A program made the translations under genes and the position numbers. Positions 10,761-22,100 of a stretch of 64,000 bases of DNA are shown here, piece by piece (position 1 is the first letter of the stretch; every line of letters starts with the position of its first letter). Source of the stretch: Limnephilus marmoratus (lineage: Eukaryota; Arthropoda; Insecta; Trichoptera; Limnephilidae); contig OU862928.1 of the NCBI GenBank assembly GCA_917880885.1, positions 38,366,962 through 38,430,961 of the forward strand, given 5' to 3'. The notes under the pieces are model-generated. The model made no database searches. It was not told the DNA's origin and saw only the letters and a program-made list of their open reading frames with translations.

Positions 10761-11914
10761 AGAACTTTCAGCCCTTATATCTTCAAAAGCAAGCCCTTTA
10801 GGTAAAAACGAATACCCTTATTCCCTAGGGGGGATAGAGATCTACCATACCATATAACTATCTTGATCGTACCGGCACTTGTTTCGGAGTTTTTGCGTTC
10901 CGCACGTTTTTTTGGACTTTCTTTTATAATATATATTGATTATACCTTTGCAAATTTTGTTAATGCAATGAGGAATAACGCTATTATAGTAAAATAAAAA
11001 GCACAGTTAGAAATTGCTCACATTTATTTACTAGCTTCAGTACCTACTAGCGTTGCCCGGGTTTTAGATCATGTCTCTAATTTTAGATCTGAATATAATT
11101 AACTCATTCAGACCTAAAAGTAGTGTAACTAAACTCACCATTTTAGTGATTCTTGCTTTTTACCTAATGTTAAATTCAAATTTATGTTATATTAAATGAA
11201 AGCAAATCACTTTATAAAACACCATTTAATCAAATTTATGAGGCCTTAACAACAGTGCTTCTTTGAATTTTTTTTTTCTTTAAGAACAAAAAAGTGTTTT
11301 TTAAATGTTACTTACAGTGTTTTATAAATTCAGTGTTATTGTGATTTGAAAGAATATTTGACAGTTAAATGGGTGTTGCCAGCTCTCAAATTTAGTAGTT
11401 CCATTTTTATTATTTTCTACTCTTAATTGATAATCTAGTTATCTAGCTGCCGTTAGGTAGCGGTGGATGACGTCACTAAAACGTCAAAAGATGACGTTGG
11501 TGTCCTATCTCCGTATACATTTGCGAAATATTATGGAAAAGGAACGTAGCAACCGCAAACAACGCGAATTGCCACTTGCGGTTGTTTCGTTCCCTAGAGA
11601 GCATTGGTTGTGATTGTGAGCGCAATATCAAACAGTGCTGCCAGATCCATAATTTTTACCATGGTTTTTTGGGTCATAGTATTTAAGCATCCATGGATGA
11701 AAAAAAACATGTCGATCAAGACTTGGTTTTTTGAGAAATGTAGTTTTAGAACTTCAGTACGGTTTGGGTTGTGGGAGAATTTCTTCTCCCTCTTCACATA
11801 GATTGGAAAAAATATTTTTTTTATTAATAAGTACCTACCTATTTACTTAAAAATGGAGTTATACAAATAAGTGGTTGTTTTTGTTATTTGTTCTTTTATT
11901 CAAGGAGAGTTATT
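10761..11914. other. Repeat tail and AT-rich spacer
   Basis: 10761-10945 is the tail of the HSE-array element (GGGGGATAGAGATCTACC, then CGGAGTTTTTGCGTTCCGC). The rest is AT-rich. Two mutually overlapping short ORFs at 11594-11801 on opposite strands show no family features. No gene is supported. Confidence 0.45.
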
Positions 11915-12015
11915 GTGGTGTATCCTACCGGCTGCGCCACATCTAGCGGAATCTACCGATAGATGATATCACCGCCATCTGTGTCTACCAGGCGGAAGCT
12001 TTTACGATACACCAC
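11915..12015. mobile_element. Short MITE (101 bp) with 7-bp TSD
   Basis: Ends are GTGGTGTATC and GATACACCAC, flanked on both sides by AGTTATT (11908-11914 and 12016-12022). The interior is GC-rich and non-coding. The superfamily is uncertain; a 7-8 bp duplication is nearest to hAT. Confidence 0.6.
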
Positions 12016-12034
12016 AGTTATTAAACAATTGTTT

Positions 12035-12240
12035 TTTATAAAGCATAGCTGCGGTACCTACCACTGCCAATGGGTAGCCCCACCTATACAAAAAAGGCTT
12101 CGAATGGTCCACAATGTTCCAGAACATTCGAAAGTGCTCTGGTTAGTTGATCACAATGACTTGGGATGTTCCCGAACGTTCCAGACTATTCCCGAACATT
12201 ACAGAACGTTGCGAGATGTTCTGAAATGGTGAGCACTTCG
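12035..12240 (+). repeat. HSE-rich repeat family, short copy
   Basis: Contains the family words CAATGGGTAGCCCCACC, AAAAAAGGCTTCGAATGGTC and TCCACAATGTTCCAGAACAT, then several GAA/TTC pentamers. It is truncated on both sides compared with the copy at 49785-50165. Confidence 0.7.
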
Positions 12241-12359
12241 ATCAAATTTATTAATTTAAAAATTTTATTTGAAAATTGAACATTTGCATGACGGCCGTCA
12301 TAGCACTGAGCATAAATAAACCAAACCGCTGTGAGGAACAGTTGTAGAATATTTACGAA

Positions 12360-12514
12360 ATGAGTGAAACATTGACTTGGACCGCCGAAAATGATGAAAT
12401 TTTAATTGATTATGTAAGAAATCACAAAGCTTTGTATTATGTGGATTGCAAAGATTATAAAAAATTTATTTTACAAACTCTATGGAATCATATCAGGTGC
12501 ATAAAAAACATCAG
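12360..12514 (+). CDS. MADF-domain first exon (N-terminal half of domain)
   Basis: ATG at 12360 opens 51 codons plus 2 bases, ending at donor TCAG|GTAAGT (12515). The peptide starts MSETLTWTAENDEILIDYV and continues with HKALYYV, DYKKF and LWNHI. This fits the first helices of a MADF domain, a Myb-like DNA-binding fold of insect transcription factors that is also the accessory protein of many Harbinger transposons. No matching second exon is found downstream before a retroposon at 12602. It could be the first exon of a host gene, a transposon accessory gene, or an orphaned exon. Two other MADF stumps in the window sit inside Harbinger-like elements, which favours a mobile origin. Confidence 0.5.
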
Positions 12515-12601
12515 GTAAGTATTATAATATAAAATAAAAATATGTTCTATTTTTAAAACACACGCATTATGAATAAATAATTTCAGTAAATACCTACATT
12601 T

Positions 12602-12895
12602 ATTTTGGGAGGCGGGTATGGGTACCACCGCCCCGGGAACCATTTATTGGATAACCAACACCCCTGCCATGGGTCACCCCAAGGGTTTCGCTACGTTTGG
12701 TAGACTTAGTAGGGGTGCCCGGGTTCATGGGGTGGAATTTGTCTAGTTCTTGGCGGCCAATGCGTTTGCTCACCTACTGCGTGGCGGGACGGATCCGGAG
12801 AGATTAGTTGAGGGAGACTTAATCTAGACTTCTCTCGGAACATCGCCTTTCACCGCAATGGGAGGGATTGATTCATACGTCCATCACTCAGTGGC
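12602..12895 (+). repeat. About 430-bp retroposon family, 5' part (plus orientation)
   Basis: Begins GGGAGGCGGGTATGGGTACC, then CCCGGGAACCATTTATTGG and ATAACCAACACC. The same head occurs at 33725 (minus), 28135 (minus) and 63938 (plus). The copy is cut near 12895, before the usual TCTGTGTGGAGCTAATGTA tail, where another repeat (CAGTGGCGGACTAAGCCC) begins. Confidence 0.7.
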
Positions 12896-13329
12896 GGACT
12901 AAGCCCGTCAGAGGCCCGGGGCGGCAAAGCTGAATGAGCCCCCCCTCCTAGTTTAAAAATTTTACAAGATTTTTATTCAGTTCACACGGGCCTCTGCTTC
13001 TTGGGGGCCTTCAAGCGCCTCCATGTTCCCTTGATCAAATCCTAAACAAGGCTTTAAGGCACCAGGGCACTGTAAAAAAAAAAAAAATTATTTCATTTTC
13101 TAAAAGATGCATTTGTTAATAATGCTTTCACTAAATGTTGTAAGGAAATTCTTAAAATTTCAGAACCTCTTTCTGCACCTGATCGTCAGTTGAAAATTTA
13201 ATTTTATCCAATATTGCCTTCAGGGTAGGGCTTCCAATCCCGCAGCCTGAATTCAATGTAGGTATTTGCGGGATTGGAAGCCCTACTCAGGGAGGTGAAA
13301 AATGATGATCTGAAGGTGTCAAGTCAAGA
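12896..13329. repeat. Repeat-rich spacer with a 21-bp hairpin
   Basis: Contains a GTGGCGGACTAAGCCCGTCA repeat head, an A-run at about 13074-13087, and a near-perfect inverted repeat at 13223-13288: GTAGGGCTTCCAATCCCGCA against TGCGGGATTGGAAGCCCTAC, with a loop of about 25 bp. No gene is seen. Confidence 0.5.
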
Positions 13330-13770
13330 CGGGGGGTGGTTCAAAACATCCCAACCAAATGAGTCCAAGAGCGCCTTGGTGGCTAAGGTTGCATGAGAAC
13401 GGGCGTTGTCATGCAAAAAGCATACTCCTATCATGAACATTCCCCTCCTTTTGTTTTGAATGCTTCTTTTGAGGCTTTTTAGGATCTCTCAATATTGTTG
13501 TGCATTGATGGTCTCCGTCCGAGGTAATAAAACGATCAAAATGTTGCCTTTTCGGTTTGAAAACACTGAAGCCATGATGTTTTTGCCCAAAATTGTGGTT
13601 TTGAATTTTTTGGCAGATGGGGAGTCGGTGTGACGCCACTGTAACAACTGTCTTTTTGTCTCAGGCGTGTTAAGGGCCACCCTCGTTATATCTCCAGTCA
13701 CAATAGAAGTCAGAAAATCCCCACCTTTTTTTTGTAGCTGTTATTCCTTCCGCGAGCAAGAAGCGGATCA
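13330..13770 (-). pseudogene. mariner transposase remnant
   Basis: Minus-strand frames give DFLTSIVTGDITRVALN, then PETKRQLLQWRHTDSP, KKFK, NIMASVFSNRKGNILIVLLP and TINAQQY. After frame changes comes FLHDNARSHATLATKALL. These match mariner DD34D transposases: TGDE-W, the first catalytic D in the V-DR-G region, and HDNARPH with the second catalytic D. In the first motif TGDE has become TGDI. At least one frameshift lies between the INAQ and HDNAR segments, and both the N-terminal DNA-binding domain and the last catalytic D are missing. Inactive fossil. Confidence 0.85.
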
Positions 13771-14805
13771 CAGCATGTGGCTCGAACTTGGTGGGATTTC
13801 TTAACGTCATCTTTCACGCAACTGGACCCTAGAATGTGGGTATACGTACTATTGTGTTCCTACGACACTCGTTCTGGCCAAGAGATCCGCCTTTACCACA
13901 CAGTGTTGCTGACCCTCAAAAAATTAAAAACCACAGCCCGTTATGGTCAGTTTTTTTAAAATTTTTTTTTTATTTACAAAAGGATACATAAGTTTTAATA
14001 TATTTTTTACAATAATTAATTACATAATACAGGTATATGATGTACCCCCATAAATAAGCAGGGCTTGTGTGTATGGGGGGTGAAAGTACAGTACACTTAC
14101 TTTCTGAACATACAGTACACTTACTTTCTGAACATGCTAAGTATTTTCAAAACGCATACTTTACAAGTTCAATAAATAACATACATACCTTACAAAGTGT
14201 ACACATAACTATTCTTCTGTGCAAATTGGCTTTTGTAATCAGAAAAATAGGTTTATCTTTTCAGCGATTTTCAGCCGGCGACCGTAAGGTTGAGTAATAT
14301 TTACCGGAGGTAATTTATGTTGCTCGATAATTTTAGTTTGCCACCGTTATCTGTGCCCCGGAATAGCTGCGCGGGGGGAGGTAAGGAAGCGACAACAAAG
14401 GAGGCTTTAGTCAGCCACCGCTCAGCAAGGAAGTTAGACGAGGTCAGAATTGTCGGCGAGTGAGTTTACCTACCTAGCGCTGTTACTATTTTTCAACATA
14501 TTTCGTTATTACTTTTTTTCTTGCTGAATAATTCAAGTCTGATTAGTTGTAGAAGAAAAAAACAATTTTAATTTGTGTTTGTTATGATTAAAACTTTCGA
14601 AGATAATTTTTGTTATTTTATTTTAGTTTTTTATAAAAATGGACAATTACGTACCATAAGTTGAATTCTCTAAGAAAAATGTTGGTTTGAATAAAAATGA
14701 TTAAACTACTAATTATAACACTTTTATTTCTACTTTGTAATAACAAGTACTTAGAAAACATGTAAAATAAGTATACTATCGTATTAAAAATAGTAATAAT
14801 AATAT
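13771..14805. other. Spacer without supported gene
   Basis: AT-rich. A 26-bp direct repeat (TACAGTACACTTACTTTCTG and more) lies at about 14088-14140. A GC-richer patch (14350-14470) looks unique, but no intact ORF or splice-flanked exon is convincing. Confidence 0.4.
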
Positions 14806-14807
14806 TT

Positions 14808-15058
14808 GGCTCATACAGTGCCATTTTTGTGAAAAATTACCTCAAGGGCGCTGTAATAAGTCGAGAATAAAAAAACGATCTAAGCAAGAATTTCAGGTGA
14901 AAATTACCCAATCTTAAGCTTGATGTTACAAATTTGAACCTAACGCCCACGGGGTTAACAACCAATATTCATAAATATATATTTTCTGTTGGCTAGTTGT
15001 ATTTGGTTTACATCGCCCTTGATTTTTCACAAAAACGGCACTATATAAATTAGCCAAA
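14808..15058. mobile_element. MITE with TIRs of about 45 bp
   Basis: Left TIR: TTTGGCTCATACAGTGCC, TTTTTGTGAAAAATTACC, CAAGGGCG. Right TIR (reverse complement): TTTGGCTAATTTATATAGTG, then TTTTTGTGAAAAATCAAGGG. The interior is AT-rich and non-coding. No certain target duplication. Confidence 0.65.
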
Positions 15059-15246
15059 TATTTTAACTTAACTACAGATTTTATGCCCGGGTTAAATCTT
15101 CCCCACAGGAATTTAAATTCATGATGAAAGAGAAAGCCTTTTTGGCCCGGAGCTCTGTATGCCAATATTTCAAAAAGTCAGCTGTGCAATTGCACTATGT
15201 AAGTATAATAAATACAAAATAATACAAGAACAACATGTCAACTTAC

Positions 15247-15319
15247 CTGAGACCAAATGGGAAAATAATTCACCGACTCCAGATATTTTCATATCAGAGG
15301 GTTCGGCTCGGTGGAACTC
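15247..15319 (-). CDS. Candidate internal exon, unknown gene
   Basis: On the minus strand, acceptor TTTTAG at 15320 precedes an open 73-nt stretch ending at donor CAG|GTAAGT (15246). The reading EFHRAEPSDMKISGVG, followed by ELFSHLVS, is unlike the repeats around it. No neighbouring exon in phase was found. A competing plus-strand 90-nt stretch at 15109-15198, also flanked by AG and GTAAGT, shows how easily such patterns arise. Low confidence, no function. Confidence 0.22.
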
Positions 15320-15857
15320 CTAAAATTGGACCTATAAATCCTACTGATCCCTCAATATAAATATTTAAAAAATCTTTTGTAATCCTACATGTATTTAAAA
15401 TGACTGATTTTCTGTATATTTTCTTATTAATATTATTATTTGGTAATACATAATTTTTATACTAACATTCACCCTTCCTTCTTAGGCACCTTCCTCCTCG
15501 CCCCCACCTAAGTTGATGTTCTGTCTCCCTCTTCTCATTTTCTTTTAAATACCATATCTGTATTATGTTCAATATATTTTTATTCACCCCTGAGGAAGGT
15601 TCAGGATGAACCGAAACCGGTTGGATTAAGAAATAATAAAATGAAATTGAAACAAAGTTACTTTATTGTGTTTATTATAATTAAATAATTATTTTAACTA
15701 AAGCTACTGGTAAATAAACAGGATAAATCATTGCCGAACAATTGTCTTGTCATTTTTATAATAGAATGTAAACAATAAACCTAGATAACAATCACTCTGT
15801 AAATTGCTATCTCAACGTGGCGTGTGACACCTAGTGAGATGGGCAATACATCATACT
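15320..15857. other. AT-rich spacer with a GAAACCGGTT motif
   Basis: At 15590-15640 it reads CCCCTGAGGAAGGTTCAGGA, then TGAACCGAAACCGGTTGGAT. This is a divergent third copy of the motif near 1010 and 4070. Otherwise no feature. Confidence 0.4.
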
Positions 15858-17338
15858 TAGGGGTACGTAAATTTCGCAAATAAAAAATCGTGATTTCGCA
15901 TTTAAAAAAACTCAAAATAGAAAATTTCGCATTTATTTCGCAAAAAAAAAATACAATGTTAAAAACTCAATTAACCCGTTTAATCACAGGAGACCCAAGT
16001 TGTCCCAAAACATCATATGCCGTTATAATAACAGGAGACCCAGATTGTCCCAGAGCGACCGTGCATTATTAAAAGTTAGATATCTCTCTTCCTGTCATGC
16101 GAATATTTGTGATTTCTTTTATGTTAGAAACGGAATGAAATAATGCTTCTCATTATCTTAGAATTATATGAGCTAGGTTGTTCAGATATTTTACAAACCT
16201 GATCAAAAGTGACGGTTTGATTTTGCGCCTATTTGTGATGTAACCCACATTTAATTTTAAAATAAAATTGTATGAAAGTTTAAAAAAGTGAGGTGACAGT
16301 TTTATTACAAATTTTGTTTAGAAAAGGAATCTGAATTTAAAATTTGAAGTTTATTCTATTTAAATTACTTTAATTCAAATATTCGCAGGTATGCATTTAT
16401 TAACAAATTTACATTTCCAATATTAATATTTATAAACAAAAATGTTGATTTCTAATAAACATATCGGAAAGACTATTTTATCTAAATTTTAGAACAATTT
16501 TTATTTTTGCAAAAGCGTTAAAAAAAACTAATAAATAGAAACATTTAAAATGCATGGGAAGAACCAGGAATTTTGCGCGCAAACTTTGACAGGCAAAAAT
16601 TGACAGAAAATTATTTTCTTATTATTCGAAGGGTTAAGGGCTAGCATTGTTGTAATTTCTACATTTTCATCTTTCATTGTTTGCCTGCGATCAGTTACAA
16701 CAAAGTTGTAGATACTAAAGTACCTCTCGGCATCAACACTATTGACAGGCAATTGAGACATTGAATAGCTGCCTTAGCAAATCCAGGGTAGCAAGATTTT
16801 GATGTAACTAAAACTTGCATTACATCCACAGTAGCTTCTTGGCCGACCAATCGAAGTAATTGTCTGTGAAAATGAGAGTACCCGTCAATTAGTTCTTCTT
16901 GTGGTACACTTTTGAAAAACGGAATTTTTGCGAAGCTTTCCACTATGGAATTTGAATTGACAGAAGAAGATGGCACATTTGCTACTTCCGATGGACAAAA
17001 TAATCTGCCAATGTGCTTGTAGCACCCATTTGTTGGATTCGGCCACATGTGTATTGTGGCCACAATTTATCCTAGCTCTTTTGAGCTGCTGTCTTCAACA
17101 TCATGCTGTGATCGATAGAATTTTCGCTCGCTCCTCATCTACGCAACAACTCGTGCCGTCTATGTCTGTTTTGAACAGAGTTGTAATAATTGTTAGCGCG
17201 TCTGATCAACATTTGAAAGCACGTAACGTAAAAAGGTGCGAAAGTATTTAATTTTCAAATTTCGCTTTTATCGCAAATAAAATGCAGATTTCGCTTTTAT
17301 CACTTCTATTTCGTAAAAACGAAATTTACGTACCCCTA
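15858..17338. mobile_element. hAT transposon (1481 bp), degenerate
   Basis: TIRs TAGGGGTACGTAAATTTCG at 15858 and CGAAATTTACGTACCCCTA ending 17338 are perfect inverses. The target duplication ATCATACT (15850-15857 and 17339-17346) is 8 bp and exact. ATTTCGC words cluster at both ends. A minus-strand transposase remnant is inside. The exact TIRs and TSD suggest a fairly recent insertion despite the broken gene. Confidence 0.92.
16528..17063 (-). pseudogene. hAT transposase C-terminal remnant
   Basis: Read on the minus strand, an upstream frame (17063-16750) gives SIVESFAKIPFFKSVPQ, LLRLVGQEATVDVMQV and SCYPGFAKAAI. A second frame (16761-16528) gives MSQLPVNSVDAERYFSIYN and VVTDRRQTMKDENVE. 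The second part is the hAT C-terminal dimerisation domain (P-S/A-ERxFS, then R-x-M/L-x-x-E-N). The frame switch near 16750 is a frameshift. The N-terminal BED finger and catalytic core are absent. Confidence 0.85.
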
Positions 17339-17364
17339 ATCATACTGTAATCAAATGTAATATA

Positions 17365-17535
17365 AAAATAAAATGTTAGCGACTCTCAATGGAAAATTTT
17401 GAAACAGAAAAAGATACAATTGCATTTAGGAATTGAATCCAGGACCTTAGCCTTGCCAGGGCACTGCTCTACCACTGAGCTAATAGGACCTTATCCACTT
17501 CAATCATATTTAACTGTATTATAATAAAAACTATG
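17365..17535 (-). repeat. tRNA-headed SINE-like repeat (minus)
   Basis: The reverse complement carries TTAGCTCAGTGGTAGAGCA (A-box type), then GGATTCAATTCC (B-box type), followed by AAAAAGATA-type text toward 17385. The partner at 17690-17880 lies in the opposite orientation, and copies lie at 32985-33200 and 36040-36215. Called a SINE-like repeat, not a functional tRNA, because the acceptor stem does not pair and the body is shared by the other copies. Confidence 0.65.
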
Positions 17536-17689
17536 CATGATTGCATTTAAACTAAATGCTATCTAGATTAGTGTCTTGGATAAATTTAACCATTTTTATT
17601 TAATGTGCGCCATCTATTGACTTATCCTGCAAGTCTAGGATGAATATTCAATCTTGCAATCATACATAAAGATAGCAGCCAATAAAATT

Positions 17690-17880
17690 ATGCATTAAGA
17701 AGAAGAAGATAATGTTGGTAAGAGAAAATTGGTATTAATATAGTAGAAGTATGATACAGTCAAATATGACAGATATGTGGTAGAGCAGAGCTCCGGCAAG
17801 GCTAAAGTTGTAGGCTCAATTCCTAGATGCGACCATATCTTTTTCTGATTTTTCTGTTTCAATTTTTGATTGAGTCACAA
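17690..17880 (+). repeat. tRNA-headed SINE-like repeat (plus)
   Basis: Same family as the copy at 17365-17535, inverted relative to it. It keeps GTGGTAGAGCAGAGCTCCGG, GGCTCAATTCCTAGATGCG and the body word CATATCTTTTTCTGATTTTT. The left end reads AGAAGAAGATAATGTTGGTA. Confidence 0.6.
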
Positions 17881-18386
17881 TTTTTTTCAATGACAACATC
17901 GGACGTTATTATTACGCTAACCTCTGTATGATTAAATTTAAGAATCCGGCTGAGAATGCAACTCTGATGGCGCACCGTATGCAAAACCTTGTAATTGAAG
18001 TTTAAGCTACTTTTGTAATTTGGTTTCGAATTCAAGAATTCGTTAAAGGATGGCGCCACTTAAATAAGCAGATCGCATGAGGGTGCCCATGGCAGGAGTA
18101 AGTACTACGGAATTGTAAATTTGAGTATCTCTCCGGATATGGAAAGATTGACCGTAATACTGTTGAGTTGTGAATAATAGTATCAAGCGGCTATATATTA
18201 CATATGACGTCATTGCCTGTTGCGGTGACTAGCTATGACTGGATCACAGTGGATCCGAGGAACGGGTTATTTTTGGAATCAGTTACTATCGGATTTATAA
18301 AATGGTCACCAACAATAACTGGGCGAAGTCGAACCAAAAGCTGCCCGCAGGGCCTAGCAGCAAAAACTTGCGGAACCAGTTTATTA

Positions 18387-19142
18387 TTATTTGTCTACAA
18401 TTATGATTGCAAAACAGCTGTCATCATTTCCAATTTCTCTAATTATTTTCTTTTCTTGTAACGATTCATAATTGTTTTCATTTAATATTATATCTAAATC
18501 TTGAATACTACCATTTTTTATAATCCTATCACAACCAATTTTACAATTTGCCGACTTATTTAAACAATCTTTTGATTTATAATTACAATTCGATGAAAAA
18601 ATGTTAAGATTCTGTGAATCAAAGTTACAATTATCTGATTCAATGTTACAATTCTCTAAAGCACTGTTGCAATTCTCTGACTCAGTGCTACAATACTCTA
18701 AAGCAGTGTTACAATTCTCTGACTCAGTGCTACAATACTCTAAAGCAGTGTTACAATTCTCTGACTCAGTGCTACAATACTCTAAAGCAGTGTTACAATT
18801 CTCTGACTCAGTACTACAATCATCTATTTTGTTAAAATCATTCTGTGATACAATGTTATATTTTTTATCTGATTTAAAATTACAATTATTTTCTGTTTTG
18901 TCACTGCCTTCAATATTATTATTTTTGGAACTAACATTTAATGGTTTTCTTCTGCCAAAGATTCGAAAATTATTATTGGAGAGTAATTTAGTTTGTTTTT
19001 TTGGGAGTGCTTCTTTTAAAGTTCTGTCTTTGATAAGATATTTAGTAAAAACAGGTTGGAGGACATCTTTTGATAACGGATATATCTTTTGTTTTAGGGC
19101 CAGTGGATTTTTCATTATTTCTCCAGAAGTTTTATTTATAAC
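18387..19142 (-). CDS. Zinc-finger gene, terminal exon with Cys/Asn repeats
   Basis: Begins VINKTSGEIMKNPLALK after acceptor TTTCAG (19143) and ends with TAA at 18387. Residues from about 18820 down to 18690 form about three and a half copies of a 14-residue unit (CSTESENCNTALEY) encoded by a 42-bp DNA repeat. Degenerate C-N pairs then continue (NCNFDSQNLN, NCNYKSKDCL). Spacing of cysteines is about seven residues. No known domain. An AATAAA lies just after the stop. Confidence 0.88.
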   Translation of the reverse strand, partial: VINKTSGEIMKNPLALKQKIYPLSKDVLQPVFTKYLIKDRTLKEALPKKQTKLLSNNNFRIFGRRKPLNVSSKNNNIEGSDKTENNCNFKSDKKYNIVSQNDFNKIDDCSTESENCNTALEYCSTESENCNTALEYCSTESENCNTALEYCSTESENCNSALENCNIESDNCNFDSQNLNIFSSNCNYKSKDCLNKSANCKIGCDRIIKNGSIQDLDIILNENNYESLQEKKIIREIGNDDSCFAIIIVDK

Positions 19143-22100
19143 CTGAAATGTTAAAACAAACATTTAAATTAGACCTAGAATGAATTTAACCACTCCGACC
19201 CGTAAACTTGTTTACACGACAATATAACAATAACAGTCAAGTGCAATAAGCGTGTTTTCACACTAATGCGTGTGTTCCCACGGAAATCGTTATAACTCTG
19301 TTATTATTCTAGTGACAACCCTAAAACGAAAAGTAGAATATCCATATTGAATCAAGCTTTACATCTCTATTCAAAGTTGTCCATAGAAGTACATAAAAGA
19401 CTTATTTTGTAGAAACAGTTTTCACAACAAATCGTCAACATGCTGTTAGACATTGTTAATTTTTATTAAATATTATTGTATGAAATGGTAAAAAAGTGAG
19501 GTGACAAAATTGTTTATTATACATTTATACAATAGAATAAGTGTTTTTTTTTCACATAATCCGTGATTTTAGTGAGTCATTTTTACAAGTTTTTTATGTT
19601 TGCATTCTAAATTTTAATATTTAAAAATGTTAATAATAATTTGTAATATAACAATTTGAAAGCTTATTTCATAACCTTTCAAAAACAGTTTTTAGTATTC
19701 GGCTACGTTCAGAAATATTTCATTTATAGAGCTTTAATTGCGAAGCGGAAATAACCCAAAGTTTTTACATATCTGACAGTTCGTTTAAGACAAAAAACTT
19801 GCACAATTGCAAAATACCTGAGCGGTTAATATTAATTTAGCAGTAGACTGTTTATATGAAAAAAAAAAAATAACCTCAAAATAAATTTTAAAAAAAACCT
19901 ACCAATTTCACTGCATATTTTTTAAACATTGTGTAATCAATATGATTGTATTTGACGTGGCCAGTTAGGTCTGATTTGTTCACAAAGTGAATATTGCACA
20001 GGGCACACTTCCAAGGAGTTGGTGCATCACTCACATTAGATTTGAACATCTCCCCATCATTCTCATTCCGCGTTTCAACCTAAAAGAGAAAAAAATAAAA
20101 AAACACATTTATTAAAAGCTATGACAATTTCTTGCCGCAAAAATATTTCCGTCAAGATTTGGATTGAATTGTATTCTTGTCCGTAAGATTTTTTTTTTTA
20201 AAACTTTTTTTAACTCCACACAGGAAGGCCCTGAGGAAAATAATTTTTTTTATCTTTGGGGATGCTGTGTGGAGTCTTTTTTTGGAAAGGAAGTAGTGAA
20301 GTTGGGTCTTGAAGAGTAATAGTAACCCACTCGAGGACTATGTCACAGGAGGTCCTTAGGAAAATAATTTCTGTAAAGGCCTGTAAGGAAGTAGTGAGGC
20401 TAGGTCTTGAAGAGTAACAGTAACCACACTCGGGGTCAATGTCATCATTTGGACGCTGTGTTGAGGGTCTTTTTAGGGAAATTAAGGAGAAAAGTTCTGG
20501 GAAGAAAAAGGGTATAAAGGGTGGGTTCGAATCTGGGGGTCAATATGTTCAGGAGTGACGGACGCCTGAATCCATCCCTCCCACTACGGTACAAAGCGAT
20601 GGGCAAAAGGTCTCCCTCAACCAATCTTTCCTGATCTGACCTGCCAAGCAGCTGATATGCAGAAGCATCCACCGCCGAGACCCTGACAAACCTCACCCCT
20701 GCTAAGTGACCAAAAGTAGCGAACCACGTAGGGTGGAGACAGCACAATCAAACAATAGAGTCGGGTCATATAAGAGTAAGAATAACAGAAAAATTGTGTG
20801 GCGGTCCGTCCTCTCTGTTACTGATGGTGTTAAGCTGTTTTAAAGGGATATTAAAAATAATAAAACAACAAACCTGAATGTCTTCTTTATAAACACTGCT
20901 ATCAAGTTCGCCAGCAGTTCTTTCAACGGTAGTTTCAACCTCTTCATATTCCCAGTCGCCCTCCTTATTCTCACGTCCTATCAACACCTTAACGCGTCCT
21001 TCCTTCCCCAAACTGTTCACAACAGAATCCAACTCTTCCTTACTCTTAATCTCAACACATTCCTCCGCACACTCCCCCTCCACCACCAAATCATCCTTTA
21101 AACTCGTACAAATAAACTGGATATCGACGATACCGCTATTATCAAATTTTACATTCGGTATGTAGGGTCCATTTTTCATCAAAGTAGTTTCATTACTTCG
21201 TTGTTCGAACTCTTTACAGTTTTTTTGAGCATAACTACTCTTATTAAAGCCATAGTCATTTTTCAATTCGGCGTTACATCTTTTATCATTATAATTATTG
21301 TCACTGTTTGGCAATTCGTTTGTTGTTTTGTGTTTGTGTATTTTATTGTGCGTTTTGTCGTGTCTCGTGAGATGTGCTCGTCGTACGAAAGTGGATGAAC
21401 AGAGTTGGCAGGCAAACGGACGAATACCGGAGTGGATCTTTTGATGTTTTAGGGCGTCAGAGTTGTGGGCAAATTGCTTTTGACACTCGTTGCACTTGTA
21501 AGGTTTTTGGCCGGTGTGGATGACGAGATGACATTGAAGCATTTGCCTGGAATAAAATCATGTGAAAACCATTAGTTTTTTTCAGAGTGGTAGGTGCTCT
21601 AAGTATCCCTCTGGCGAAATACCACCATTCAGAATCGAAACATCGCTTAAAATAGCTGTAGCAGTAAAATCAATCAAAATCAACACATAAAGTGTGGTAG
21701 CCCTCTATCCCCCATCCATGAAGAAGGTTCCCATTTTCTTGCGAAGGGGGTGCTTTTAAAAATATAAGGACTGGAAGTTTCGCCCTCTAGACATTTCTAA
21801 AACAGCCCAGAACATTCGAGAGCATTCCACCATGTTCCAGAACATCCCGGAACATTCTGAAATGTTGTGGAATGTTCAGGAATAGTCTGGAACATTTGGG
21901 AAATCCCGGAGCATCCCAGATCATTGTGGAACATTCCAGAACACTCTCGAATGTTATGGAATGTTCTGGAACATTGTGGACCATTTGAAGCCTTTTTTGT
22001 ATGGATGGGGCTACCCATTGGTAGAGGTATATAAAAAAAGATCCGTCATGGGTTCAAACGTCATCGTCAAACGTGCAAATCGTCGTCAGTTCAATCTCAT

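Noticed and set aside
15109..15198. Plus-strand 30-codon open stretch between AG and GTAAGT
   Set aside because: It lies beside a minus-strand exon candidate at 15247 and directly after a MITE. No partner exon or family; likely chance.
20445..20747. 100-codon minus ORF
   Set aside because: It lies wholly within a copy of the dispersed 430-bp retroposon, and the frame is broken in the other copies.
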